Position numbers and translations under genes: made by a program. This document shows positions 37,142 to 45,838 of a DNA stretch of 64,000 bases, one piece after another. Every line of letters starts with the position of its first letter. Position 1 is the stretch's first letter. The notes beneath the pieces are model-generated. The model saw only the letters and a list, made by a program, of their open reading frames with translations, searched no databases and was not told the DNA's origin. The DNA is from Pycnococcus provasolii (lineage: Eukaryota > Chlorophyta > Pseudoscourfieldiophyceae > Pseudoscourfieldiales > Pycnococcaceae): assembly GCA_938743325.2 (NCBI GenBank), contig OW568885.1, forward strand, positions 434,001 to 498,000. The letters are read 5' to 3'.

Positions 37142-38752
37142 TTACAAGCGCTCCCACAGCTGCACGTACGACTCGCTCAACCCCACCATCTGGTGCATGA
37201 TCTCGCTCACGCGCAGGTCGTGCACCTCGTACCACTTCTCGTCCGACGGGCGCAGGATGTGCACCTTATACGTGCCGCCGGATGGTTCGCCGCCGTGGCA
37301 AACATTCGCGACGAGGCGGTATCGTGTCGGCTCGTCCGCAGACAAGTGTGACAAAGGGAGAATGTCGCGAAGGTCAATCTCGAGCGGGAACGTGACGAGC
37401 GTTCGATTCTTCTCGAAGAAGAAGTTGTTCTTCAGAAATCGCTTGATATTCAGAACCAAGTAGCGAGGCAGCTTGGTGATGCGGTACGTCTTCGATCCAC
37501 TACGAAGACTTTCATGAACTGTGCTGCCATTGTACTTTTGCAGGAGCGTGGACAAAGGCACCTGCGGTATGATGGTTGCGCCAGACTTTGCGTCCAGGTG
37601 CAACGGTGTGTCTGGAAGGTCAAGGCCAAGCATGAGAAACTTTGTCGTCGTCGTTGCCGCCGCCGCCGCCTCCGCCGCCTTCGAAGCGTCCTCTGCCGAC
37701 TCGCCAGCACTGGCGTCCCTGACGTCCAGCTCGCCTTGGAAGCACCGCGTAATCACGCTCGCCTTTTTTCGCTTCCCAGCGGTAAGGCCGAGATGCATGG
37801 CATCGAGCAGCCACGCAAGAAACGCCTGAGGATCGCCCTGCTCGTCTGCGTTGAAGGCGCGGTTGCTCGCATGCTGCACAGCCTGCAAAAACTCGTGTGG
37901 GCTGACATGGCCTTTGAACGCCGTGGGATGCCACGCCTTGCGACACAGCTCGCTGAAGCGTTGCACGAGAAGTACGCGATTTTGTGTGTCCGCCGCTTGT
38001 GCTGATGGCGCCGACGCGTGCACCGCATCTGCCTCGCGCTGAAGCAAGAAGTAGTCGCGAAGCGGCTGTGCACGTACAAGAAGCTGCGCGATGACGTTCA
38101 AGTAGTCGGTGGACCCTGGTGCTTTTTGGTTCGCCTTGCGTTGCTGCGTCGCGGAGGCTCCCCCAGCAGCCATGGCCAAGTTGTTGAGTCCAACGAGTCC
38201 GGGCAGGTAGTCTGCCCCGTCTAGTGCGCGTGCCCACGCAGTTTTCGCGTCCAGGGAAGCGACAGCTTGCGGCGTGTACGTCGGGTTGAGCGCCGCGCGT
38301 ATATCGTCGAGGCTTCTGTCGACGACCTCGTAGTTGTCAGGGAGGACGAAGACGCGTCCGAGAAGTTTCTTGTCGAGCGCCATGAAGACGTAGTGTGATG
38401 TGGACACGCTGTGTGTGTAGGCGGGTGATGATGTGGACTTGCCCGTGAAGAACTTCCCGCACGTGAGGCAGCAGTAAACGTTTTGTGGTGAGAGCGTGAC
38501 AGAGCAGAACTTCGCAAAGTCAAAGTTGAGAGACTTGCGGTCGACCATGTCGAGATACGGGCAGCACTCCTGCCGGGCGTCCTGCAGGCGAGATTTAGTA
38601 ACGTGAAAGGTAGGACTACTACTGGACTCAAGAAGGCGAGCACGCTTCCCTGCTCTCTCAACACCACCACCACCACCTTCTAAAGATGAAGAGACACCAC
38701 CACCAACCCCACCACCACCACCACCACCAGGAGCAGGAACGTCGTCGCCCAT
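37142..38752 (-). CDS. SAD1: SAD1/USP39-like tri-snRNP assembly protein (catalytically dead ubiquitin protease)
   Basis: The ATG at 38752 gives 536 residues. Residues about 55-150 form a UBP-type zinc finger (ECCPYLDMVDRKSLNFDF, YCCLTCGKFF, YTHSVSTSHYVF, FVLPDNYEVVD). The USP fold follows (YLPGLVGLNN, KAWHPTAFKGHVSPHEFLQAV, QGDPQAFLAWLLDAMH, LPRYLVLNIKRFLKNNFFFEKN, SGGTYKVHILRPSDEKWYEV) and ends SESYVQLWERL. USP39/Sad1 family members lack the catalytic Cys and His and serve in U4/U6.U5 tri-snRNP assembly. Here the Cys-box position is also non-catalytic (GLVGLNNLAMAAG), and an insert of about 23 residues lies where the box normally continues. The poly-Gly N-terminus is low-complexity. A Hub1 gene, a functional partner, lies 15 kb away. 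Confidence 0.93.
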   Translation of the reverse strand: MGDDVPAPGGGGGGGVGGGVSSSLEGGGGGVERAGKRARLLESSSSPTFHVTKSRLQDARQECCPYLDMVDRKSLNFDFAKFCSVTLSPQNVYCCLTCGKFFTGKSTSSPAYTHSVSTSHYVFMALDKKLLGRVFVLPDNYEVVDRSLDDIRAALNPTYTPQAVASLDAKTAWARALDGADYLPGLVGLNNLAMAAGGASATQQRKANQKAPGSTDYLNVIAQLLVRAQPLRDYFLLQREADAVHASAPSAQAADTQNRVLLVQRFSELCRKAWHPTAFKGHVSPHEFLQAVQHASNRAFNADEQGDPQAFLAWLLDAMHLGLTAGKRKKASVITRCFQGELDVRDASAGESAEDASKAAEAAAAATTTTKFLMLGLDLPDTPLHLDAKSGATIIPQVPLSTLLQKYNGSTVHESLRSGSKTYRITKLPRYLVLNIKRFLKNNFFFEKNRTLVTFPLEIDLRDILPLSHLSADEPTRYRLVANVCHGGEPSGGTYKVHILRPSDEKWYEVHDLRVSEIMHQMVGLSESYVQLWERL

Positions 38753-38880
38753 GACAAACAACTTTTAGTTGGCAGAGAAGAAGAAGAAGTGTCACGGCGA
38801 GGGATTCCGAAAAGGACAAAACGGCGGCGGCGGGATAGTTGAGAAGGACGGGGTTGGATTAGGGTTGTGGGAATGCGAGG

Positions 38881-38932
38881 GATTAGGGTTAGGGTTAGGA
38901 CTAGGGTTAAGGTTAGGACTAGAGTTAGAGTT
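38881..38932 (+). repeat. Interstitial TTAGGG-type array
   Basis: Degenerate tandem of GGGTTA with GGACTA and GGTTAA variants. It abuts the stop codon of the rhomboid-like gene and lies about 130-180 bases upstream of the SAD1 start. Confidence 0.8.
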
Positions 38933-40901
38933 ACAGTGGCAGCAGTGGTGGACATGCCGTCGCTATGCTGCCGCCAAGCCTGGCGTCATAGACATAAATC
39001 GGACAGATGAAAAAGCACGTGAACAGCAATGCTGCCACGAACGCCACGATGCGAGCCTCTGAGCCCGAGCCACGATAGCGATAGCGGGCAACACCAAGTG
39101 CGCCTGGCAGAAGACCAACGGCAACGCCGATAAGGTTGCCAATGTGATCAGTGCTCTTATGCAAGAGCCCAGACACGACGTGCGTCACGACGAGCGCGAA
39201 GACGGCGAAGAGACGAACGACGGGCTGCGAAATGTTGCTGAAGTGCACCATGTAGTCAAACGCAAAGAGAGGGAGTGTGCCAAGAATCATGGCGTCGCCG
39301 CCGTACCGAAGTAGACACGTGCTCGAAAAGCAGGCGTAGAAGAACGCCGTACCCACGCTTGTCACGAAGCAGAGCAACGCGAAGCGCGTCGTTCCGTAAC
39401 GTCGCTCAACGCTCGCGCTGATGGCAAGCAGCAGCGCGCAATTCACGACCAGTTGCATGAGAGAAGAGTGCACAAACACGTGGGCGAACCATCTACCTCC
39501 ATCCGCCTCCATCTCAGGGAAATGGATCGCGCCGAGTTCGAGCAGAGCGGATCCCGGAAACGCGTGTACGCCAGGCTTGTGCGTGCGCCCGCTGAGCCAT
39601 CGCCACAGAAGTTTGCTCGGTCGCGACACGGCGGCGTCGCCGTTACCGTCACCGTCGCCGTCGGCGGCGGCCGAGGAAACTCCCGCAAGGAATGCATATG
39701 TTGTCATCGCGGCACCGCAGTATGAGCATGCAAACCACGGCGTGTGGTCGGTATTCCGTGGTGACGATGGCGACGCCGCGGTGCTCACCTGCATTGCGGT
39801 TAAGTACGCGTACATTTGCATGCGTTCTGTGCCGTCTCTGAAATACCGGTGGTCCCATACATGCAGGGCACTGCGCAGCTCTTCCTCCTCGCCCGCCGGT
39901 GCGTCGTCGATTCGCCTGCGTAGGGAACGCCATGTGCTATCTTCGCCGGCTTGCGCGGGAACTTGTGGGTTTGTTGGTGGCTGTTGCTGCGAGGGCAGCG
40001 GTGGTAGAGACACGTGCGGTGGCGTCGGCGCTTGCATCGGCGTTGGCGCACCCTCAACCTCCAGAGGTACAATTTCACGGCTCATTGACGTGCCAGCACT
40101 CGCACCGGATGCGTGTGACGAATGCACGTGCTGTTCATCTGTGGAGCGACCCACTAGGGATCTCCATGCCTCTACGGGATATTCCGAAACTGCCGCGCGC
40201 AGCGCAGCTTGAGCAAGGCCCTTCCACTGCGTCAGCATTGAGGCAGCAGGCTGGCTTTGCACCTGCATCGCCGTCGACGCTGGCGGTGCCGGCGATAAAG
40301 GCTGTGCGGTCGCCGGAGTTTGCGCGGTTGTAATCATCGGCGGAGGTGGAAGTGGTGCTCCGCGGTAGTCCGCAACGCTTCTTGGCGGCGGCAGCGGCAC
40401 CGTGCGTGGTCCGAACACCTCAGGTGGCAGGCTCAGATCTTCCCGGTCTTCTCCGTGTTGTGAAGTACGTGCGACGGACATTCTTTGCATTCTCGCTGCA
40501 AGCCACGGCGTCGCTTGATCTGCCGACGTGGTGGGAAGTGGCGGAGGCAGACCCGATACAGCGTTCGCGCTCTCGACGGGTTCAAACAGAAGGTTCCTCC
40601 TCGGCGTTCGCGTCGTGGATATCGGCGGCGGCGGCTGCGCGCCCCATCTTCTGCTGAGCGCTTCTGCCGCGGGCGTTTCGGCGAATTGTCTCTGCAGTGT
40701 CGTTTGTGGTTGTTGTTGCGTCGTATTACCCAACGAGGCGGCAGCCTGTGTTCCACGCACAAGGTTGTCCCAAAGTGAGGACGAAGGTTGCGGTTCACCC
40801 TCACCCGTGTACAACCCGTTGTTGTAGTTGTAATAAGACGCATAAGGAGGCGGAGGCGGAGGCGGAGGCGGAGGCGGAGGCGGAGGCGGAGGCGTCGCCA
40901 T
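38931..40901 (-). CDS. Rhomboid-fold protein, probable pseudoprotease
   Basis: The ATG at 40901 gives 656 residues. The first 370 are disordered (poly-Pro start, then Pro/Ser/Gln). The rhomboid core begins at about 450: ELGAIHFPEME, RWFAHVFVHSSLMQLVVNCALLL, ERRYGTTRFALLCFVTSVG, with helices matching L1 and TM1-TM6. The usual catalytic GxSGx2xG on TM4 reads GGDAMILG (about 533-540), so Asp replaces Ser; the TM6 His is kept in TDHIGNLIG (about 584). Without the Ser it cannot be a standard intramembrane protease, so it belongs with pseudoproteases such as iRhoms or Derlins functionally, though not in N-terminal architecture. It may guide client membrane proteins. Location (plasma membrane, ER or Golgi) is not shown by the sequence. 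Confidence 0.8.
   Translation of the reverse strand: MATPPPPPPPPPPPPPPPPYASYYNYNNGLYTGEGEPQPSSSLWDNLVRGTQAAASLGNTTQQQPQTTLQRQFAETPAAEALSRRWGAQPPPPISTTRTPRRNLLFEPVESANAVSGLPPPLPTTSADQATPWLAARMQRMSVARTSQHGEDREDLSLPPEVFGPRTVPLPPPRSVADYRGAPLPPPPMITTAQTPATAQPLSPAPPASTAMQVQSQPAASMLTQWKGLAQAALRAAVSEYPVEAWRSLVGRSTDEQHVHSSHASGASAGTSMSREIVPLEVEGAPTPMQAPTPPHVSLPPLPSQQQPPTNPQVPAQAGEDSTWRSLRRRIDDAPAGEEEELRSALHVWDHRYFRDGTERMQMYAYLTAMQVSTAASPSSPRNTDHTPWFACSYCGAAMTTYAFLAGVSSAAADGDGDGNGDAAVSRPSKLLWRWLSGRTHKPGVHAFPGSALLELGAIHFPEMEADGGRWFAHVFVHSSLMQLVVNCALLLAISASVERRYGTTRFALLCFVTSVGTAFFYACFSSTCLLRYGGDAMILGTLPLFAFDYMVHFSNISQPVVRLFAVFALVVTHVVSGLLHKSTDHIGNLIGVAVGLLPGALGVARYRYRGSGSEARIVAFVAALLFTCFFICPIYVYDARLGGSIATACPPLLPL
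40846..40892 (+). repeat. GGAGGC hexamer run encoding poly-Pro
   Basis: About eight GGAGGC units give the poly-Pro start of the rhomboid-like protein on the minus strand. Confidence 0.9.
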
Positions 40902-41552
40902 TGACAGGTGACGGATGTCTGGTGGAAAACGAAGAGGAAGTCAAACTTCAAGTCGCCCGTTCCATCTGGTCAACCGTGAACTGCTGTGAACCGCCAACTG
41001 GTTCTGCAAGTCCTTTGCGCGAGGTGGTCAACTTTAAGTCATGCATGCTGTTCGCGGCCGCCGCCAACTGGTTCTGCAAGTCCTTTGCGCGAGGTGGTCA
41101 CGTCGTCATGCGTGCATGCGTGCTGTTCGCGGCTGTTCTTTCTCCCTAGGGTAACCCTAATAAGAATACGGTAACATACGCCCCCCGCCGCCTGTTCCCA
41201 TTTTCACTCTTCATTCTTCATCCGCGCAGCTCCATCAGGCCAACAAAACACATCTTTGTCCTGTCGCTCGATCTGTCTCTGACAGTCTGAAAGGTTAACA
41301 AATCATATATATTACGATATCATACTCTATCACATCGAGCATACATAACAACTTGTCTTAAGGGTCTTACAGCGTCTTGTCATTTCAAGCAGTCATTGTT
41401 GAAAACCAACGTATTCCTTATACCTGCTTACTACTCGTAGTAGCTTGCATCTGTTTCCTCGGCCGGCTTTTCATTCTGAACAAGCTTCTTCTTTCGCACC
41501 TTGATCTCGATCACACAGTACCTACAAAGCAAAACACGTTTCGAAGAGAGAG
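40902..41552. other. Divergent promoter region with a 70-base direct duplication
   Basis: Identical 40-base copies (CCGCCAACTGGTTCTGCAAG at each start) lie at 40991-41030 and 41061-41100, spaced 70 bases, with partial similarity continuing to about 41135. The region separates the rhomboid-like and SEC11 genes, which diverge. A short GGGTAACCCTAA motif occurs near 41150. No further gene. Confidence 0.6.
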
Positions 41553-42110
41553 ATGGAGGTGGTCACGGACACCTACCGCACGCTGCGCAGCATGACGGCG
41601 CGACAGTACCTCCTGCACGGAGTCTCGCTCGGCCTGATCATGACCTCCGCGCTCATCATCTGGAAGACGCTCATGCTCGTCTCAGGCTCCGAAAGCCCCG
41701 TCGTCGTCGTGCTCAGCGGATCCATGGAGCCGGGATTCAAGAAAGGCGACATACTCTTCTTGCACATGCCATCCACACCCGTAGCGAACGGCGAAATCGT
41801 CGTCTTCAACGTCGACGGACGGGACATACCCATCGTGCACCGCGTCATACGAAGCCACCACAACACCAAGAGCTACAAAGGCAAGCCAGGATACCAGGAG
41901 ATGCTCACCAAGGGCGATAACAACCACGGAGACGACCGCGTGCTGTACGCGCCAGGGCAGCTGTGGCTAGACCGCGACCACGTCATGGGACGGAGCTGCG
42001 GCTTCCTGCCTCACGTGGGCATGGTGACCATCATCATGAACGACTACGTGTACTTGAAATACGCACTGATAGGCTTCCTCGGGCTGCTCGTGCTCACCAG
42101 CAAGGAGTGA
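41553..42110 (+). CDS. SEC11: Signal peptidase complex catalytic subunit SEC11
   Basis: The ATG at 41553 gives 185 residues, the family length. An N-terminal membrane helix (about 20-42) is followed by the S26B peptidase core: VVLSGSMEPGF with catalytic Ser 57, IVHRVIR with His 96, and TKGDNN with the conserved Asp 122. A C-terminal hydrophobic segment (YALIGFLGLLVL) follows. It removes signal peptides from secretory proteins in the ER lumen. In eukaryotes the bacterial catalytic Lys is replaced by His, as seen here. It fits with the several secreted proteins in the window. Confidence 0.97.
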   Translation: MEVVTDTYRTLRSMTARQYLLHGVSLGLIMTSALIIWKTLMLVSGSESPVVVVLSGSMEPGFKKGDILFLHMPSTPVANGEIVVFNVDGRDIPIVHRVIRSHHNTKSYKGKPGYQEMLTKGDNNHGDDRVLYAPGQLWLDRDHVMGRSCGFLPHVGMVTIIMNDYVYLKYALIGFLGLLVLTSKE

Positions 42111-42241
42111 GTCGACGCGAAGCTGTTGTACATACTATCAATCAACGAAACCAAATGATAAAAAATATGTAAGTGAATGAAAAGTCTTTTGCCCTGCGCT
42201 CTCCCGCGCGCGCGCCGTTCGCCACGTCTCAAAACTCTTCT

Positions 42242-43216
42242 CTACGCTTTGAACACGATGTCGTCGACAACCTTCCAAATCGTCTGCACGTACGGCCCGA
42301 CGTACTTGGGCTCGTTCACGAAGAACGGGCTGTCTGGCGCGAACGCCTTCTCGAACGCCTTCGCGCCATCAACGCTGTTGAAGCAGTGGAACACCTCGAG
42401 GCCGTTTCGTGCCTTGGTCTTGTACGCGTTTCCCGGCGTCTTCAGGTCAAGCTTGTGCGCGACGGAGAACTCGATGCCGACGCTGTTGTGGAACTCGTTC
42501 GCTTCGGGCACCGTGAACTGCGGAATCCACTCGTCGATCGTCCCGTTCCACCCGAGCTGGTACTGGCCGAAGTACTTGCCCTTGATGTTCTTGTTGGCGT
42601 TCGCTTCGCCTCGAACGAGGAACGCCTCAGAGCCGGTGGCGAAGATGGGCGTGTTCGGATCCTTCCACGTCTCGTTTGACTGCGCCCACAGCGGGTTGGC
42701 CTTCGGCCCACTTTCGACGAAGAACGGAAGTGCGTTTTTGAGCTCAGCCGAGGGAATGAGGATTGTCAGCATGACGCGGTTTCCGCCCTCCTCTTTGAGC
42801 AGGAAGGCGCGCACGGTGTCTTTCGCCCACGGCGGACACTCTCCCGTCTTGATGCCTTCGATGAAGCCATAGATTACCTTTTCAAACTCCTTGTAGTCGT
42901 TGCACCCGACCGCACCTCCGAGCGGTCCCAGGTGCGCCGCGGCGATGCCGGTTGAGAAGTCGTCGACGGCGAGCGCGGTTGGTTTGATGAGTGCGTGCGC
43001 ACTTTGTGGCGTGGCGAGCGAGGCGGCCGAGGCGAGAAGGGCCGCGGCCGTTGGCTTGATTAGGAACTCGCGTCGGTTCGCGACGGACGCTGCGTCCGAC
43101 GGTGCGTCGTGTGACTTTGGTGACGCTGACGCGCGGATGCGTTGCGAACGCGAACACAGGCAAGCACGAGGAGTCGCACTCCTTAAGGCACTGTTGTTAA
43201 GGCGTGCTGAGGCCAT
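42242..43216 (-). CDS. Thylakoid-lumen protein of unknown family, paralogue A
   Basis: The ATG at 43216 gives 324 residues. Residues 1-45 form a Ser/Ala/Arg-rich chloroplast transit peptide. A twin-arginine lumen signal follows (NRREF at 48-49, hydrophobic core, QSAHA cleavage near 75). The mature domain of about 245 residues has no family I can name. It shares with the neighbouring divergent gene a central segment (an Ile/Val/Phe strand, a P-[SN]-x-[EK]-L turn, then PFF/PFY and NPLWA) and the plan of the whole mature chain, so the two are paralogues. The mature end is basic and hydrophobic (GPYVQTIWKVVDDIVF). A role in the photosystem or lumen is inferred from targeting only. Its end faces the SEC11 gene tail to tail, 131 bases apart. 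Confidence 0.8.
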   Translation of the reverse strand: MASARLNNSALRSATPRACLCSRSQRIRASASPKSHDAPSDAASVANRREFLIKPTAAALLASAASLATPQSAHALIKPTALAVDDFSTGIAAAHLGPLGGAVGCNDYKEFEKVIYGFIEGIKTGECPPWAKDTVRAFLLKEEGGNRVMLTILIPSAELKNALPFFVESGPKANPLWAQSNETWKDPNTPIFATGSEAFLVRGEANANKNIKGKYFGQYQLGWNGTIDEWIPQFTVPEANEFHNSVGIEFSVAHKLDLKTPGNAYKTKARNGLEVFHCFNSVDGAKAFEKAFAPDSPFFVNEPKYVGPYVQTIWKVVDDIVFKA

Positions 43217-43694
43217 ATCTCAAGTATATTGCAGCGTTAAGTTAAGTGTGTTGCCTGGATCCCAACAGGCAACATGCCAGGCAACAGGCCAGGCAACAAA
43301 CAGGCCCCTGGGCAACAGGCCGCAAGTCGCAAGAGGCCTGAGGCCACCTGGTCAAGGCCAAGGGGACCGAACGCAACGCAACGCAACGCAACGCTCAGTT
43401 GAAGTTGACACATCATGCGTCATGCATCATGCATCATGCATCATGCATCATGCATCACGTGACTCTACGATAGAGAAAAAGTCACGTGACGGGATATTTC
43501 ATCACAGCACAGCACAGCACAGGAACAACGCGGTTATGTTGCACGGTTGTTGCACGGTTGTTAGCACGGTTGTTAGCACGGTTGTTGTTCAGTGCAACAC
43601 AACACAACACAACACAACACAACATTGCAACAAGCGAACCTAGTTGGTAGCGTTCCCTCAAGTGCTCACTTCACTTCAATTTGATCAAGGCACT
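43217..43694. promoter_or_regulatory. Bidirectional promoter of the lumenal paralogue pair, dense in tandem repeats
   Basis: This 478-base spacer lies between divergent starts. It holds several tandem blocks: CAACAGGC-type (43262-43320), AACGC pentamers (about 43371-43393), CATCATG heptamers (43411-43457), CAGCA (43503-43520), GCACGGTTGTTA decamers/dodecamers (43541-43588) and ACAAC pentamers (43593-43625). Two CACGTG G-boxes sit near its middle. Confidence 0.7.
43455..43490. promoter_or_regulatory. Paired G-boxes (CACGTG)
   Basis: CACGTG occurs at 43456-43461 and 43483-43488, in the contexts TCACGTGAC and GTCACGTGAC, 27 bases apart. The G-box is the core bound by plant bZIP/bHLH factors in light-regulated promoters. 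Symmetric placement suits co-regulation of both flanking genes; this is inferred. Confidence 0.65.
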
Positions 43695-44681
43695 ATGCTC
43701 GCGCAAGCTCGCATCGTCTCCGATTCTAACCGCAACCGCAACTATGGCAGCGCCCCAAAGCTTGCCTCGCGCTTGCAAGCGCGCGTTCCCCAACCACGCG
43801 TGAACACGCGAAGGGTGACGCTAGCAGCGCTCGGGAAAGAGACGGAAGGCGCAAAGGAGTGGGCGGTGGATCGAAGGACGTTGATGGCGGCGGGGACGCT
43901 TGCGGTGACGATGCCGATCGTCACGGAGAGGAGTGCCGCGAACGCCATGGTGACTGGTTACGAAAAAGACGTGGGAGGATTCAGCTTCGCCGTTCTGCAA
44001 CACGAAACGCCAAAGTTCAACGACTGGTATAAGGTGTTCAACGAAAAGTGGGGGAAGCAAGGTCCGCCGGACTTTGGAGTTGTGCGCACGCTCGTCGGGA
44101 AGGGAAAGGGTGTGGAGACGGACGGAGATAGCCTGTGCGTCGTGATCGTGTTCCCGAACGACAAGCTCTCGACCATCGCGCCGTTCTACGACCAGAAGAA
44201 GAACCCGTTGTGGGCGGAGGCGCGGGAAGCGGGCTGGCTCACCGGGACGTTTCATCAGTCGTACGTCGAGCCGAAAATCTGGCGCGGATATCCCGGTGAC
44301 GAAGGGCCACCGCCGCTGAAGGGTAAGGCGTTCGGCGTGTACAGTGCGAAGCTGGGCATTCCGCTGGAGCCCGATTTCATCGGGAGCTTCACGTCTCCCG
44401 ACAGCGACAAGCTGCACGACGCGAACGGCGTTCTCGGTTCCGTCGTCGGGACGACACTCAAGGGAAGCGACATCGGTACGAAAGATCTGAGCGTGACGCA
44501 CTTCCACGGGAGCTACAAGAAGGCGTGCGGACTTGTCGATCAGTTCAACAGCCGCTCTCCCCCGTTTGACGGCATTGTGGCCGCCGGAGTTCTCAAGGAG
44601 CCCATCGAGGGAATGGCGTACGAGGTGTTTGCCGATACCATTGACTTGGATGCGATTCAGAAGATTATGGCTGCTACGTAG
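43695..44681 (+). CDS. Thylakoid-lumen protein of unknown family, paralogue B
   Basis: The ATG at 43695 gives 328 residues; the frame opens upstream only from a TTG. The N-terminus is an Arg/Ser/Gln-rich transit peptide, followed by a twin-arginine signal (DRRTLMAAG at 60-61, cleavage after ANA at 84). The mature chain runs FSFAVLQHETPKFNDWYKVF, then LCVVIVFPNDKLSTIAPFYDQKKNPLWAE, matching the strand, turn and NPLWA segment of the neighbour. A GT-x-L-K-G-S-D-x-G region and an HFHG motif follow. No named domain was recognised. It is head-to-head with paralogue A, 478 bases between starts. Lumen location is a strong prediction; the molecular role is unknown. Confidence 0.8.
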   Translation: MLAQARIVSDSNRNRNYGSAPKLASRLQARVPQPRVNTRRVTLAALGKETEGAKEWAVDRRTLMAAGTLAVTMPIVTERSAANAMVTGYEKDVGGFSFAVLQHETPKFNDWYKVFNEKWGKQGPPDFGVVRTLVGKGKGVETDGDSLCVVIVFPNDKLSTIAPFYDQKKNPLWAEAREAGWLTGTFHQSYVEPKIWRGYPGDEGPPPLKGKAFGVYSAKLGIPLEPDFIGSFTSPDSDKLHDANGVLGSVVGTTLKGSDIGTKDLSVTHFHGSYKKACGLVDQFNSRSPPFDGIVAAGVLKEPIEGMAYEVFADTIDLDAIQKIMAAT

Positions 44682-44757
44682 TTGAACTTGAGATGCTTGA
44701 GATGGTGGTGGGCCAGTTGAACTTGAGCTTGAGATGCTTGAGATGCTTGAGATGGTG
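44682..44757 (+). repeat. Minisatellite directly after the stop codon
   Basis: Tandem TTGAACTTGAGATGCTTGAG-like units with a TTGAGATGC sub-repeat, starting at the base after the paralogue B stop codon and so probably part of its 3' UTR. Confidence 0.75.
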
Positions 44758-45113
44758 GAGGTAGTGCACTGTGTGTGTGTGTTTCTGCGACATGTTTACA
44801 TGGTGCTTACATAGCAATAGCAAAGGTAAAAGAATATTCTAAGGTAGATTTTTTCACGGAAAAATGGTAACCCCTAACCGAAACCCCGAAAGGCGAAACC
44901 CCGAACTCTTCTTCTCAGCAGATATTTCTGAACACCGTCCGAGGCTTCTCCATGAGCGTTGTTGGGCCCCCTTTTTCAGCCTTTCGCCTGCCCTTGTTGA
45001 CGCTTTTTCCCCTCGGCACAGCCACAGGGGCACTTTTTCACCCTTCCGACTCAGCACCTGCTCTGCTGGCGTTTGTTTCCCTCTGCTTGTGTGTCATTTT
45101 CCTCCTCTTTACC
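44758..45113. other. Intergenic region
   Basis: Contains a CCCCTAACCGAAACCCCGAAA stretch (44871-44890) of telo-box-like sequence. An in-frame ATG at 44952 lies in this region but the later ATG is preferred for the next gene. Confidence 0.35.
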
Positions 45114-45740
45114 ATGACTCTTGTGAGTAGTGCTCGCTCCTCCATGTTGTCTGCTCGCTCCGCATCACGTGCTGCTCCTTTTGGTGGTGCTCGCTCGCAG
45201 CACTTGTGTGGTCGTCGTCTCAGCCCTCTTTCTCGTCCTCCTTTTGGTTTGGTGCGCATGCAGGCGTCGTCCATGGACGACGTCGCGATGCCCCCGCCAG
45301 GCAAACAGAATAGCAAAATCAACAAGAACTACTCGGGGTCCGCGCTCTCGTCGGCGGCGCAGGCCATGCCACTGTCGCTGTTCACCAAGGGGTACAACGA
45401 AGAGAGCCTGCCGCTCGACGGACACGTGCTCACGGAGGCGGAGGAAACGTGCGACGTCGAAGTGCAAAGGTGTCCCACGGAGAAGTTTGTCTACGAAACG
45501 CCATGCCCCGTGTGCTCAGGATCAGGAACGACGCGCGCGCACGCAACGTCGCGACGCCGAGGAGCACGCGCACACTCAGGAACGTGCCCGGCGTGCCACG
45601 GCTTGGGGGTCGTGCGACAAACCACGACGAAGTCGACAAAGGTGCCCGAGGATGCGGAGGAGTTCACCGTCGGTCGACCCAAGGAAAGGCCGAAGCCTGA
45701 CACCGGCAAGGCCAAGGCGTGGAAGCCGCGCGGATTCTAA
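45114..45740 (+). CDS. Chloroplast DnaJ-type zinc-finger protein
   Basis: The ATG at 45114 gives 208 residues with a Ser/Arg/Ala transit peptide (about 1-50). The earlier in-frame ATG (44952) would place a hydrophobic stretch before it, which fits plastid import less well but could serve dual targeting. Two CxxCxGxG motifs occur near residues 133 and 159 (CPVCSGSG, CPACHGLG), the core of a DnaJ-type zinc finger. No J domain is present, so it belongs with plant DnaJ-like zinc-finger proteins such as BSD2, ORANGE and PSA2 types that act as thiol-dependent chaperones in the plastid. Only two of the usual four motifs are present. The C-terminus is basic and hydrophilic (VGRPKERPKPDTGKAKAWKP). Confidence 0.8.
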   Translation: MTLVSSARSSMLSARSASRAAPFGGARSQHLCGRRLSPLSRPPFGLVRMQASSMDDVAMPPPGKQNSKINKNYSGSALSSAAQAMPLSLFTKGYNEESLPLDGHVLTEAEETCDVEVQRCPTEKFVYETPCPVCSGSGTTRAHATSRRRGARAHSGTCPACHGLGVVRQTTTKSTKVPEDAEEFTVGRPKERPKPDTGKAKAWKPRGF

Positions 45741-45838
45741 CAAACCAAATAGTCTACCAAGGAGCACTTGGGTAATTTTTTTCTTCGTTCTATAGGATAG
45801 GATTAAAGGTAATAAACTATTTCGCAACACAAACAAGT

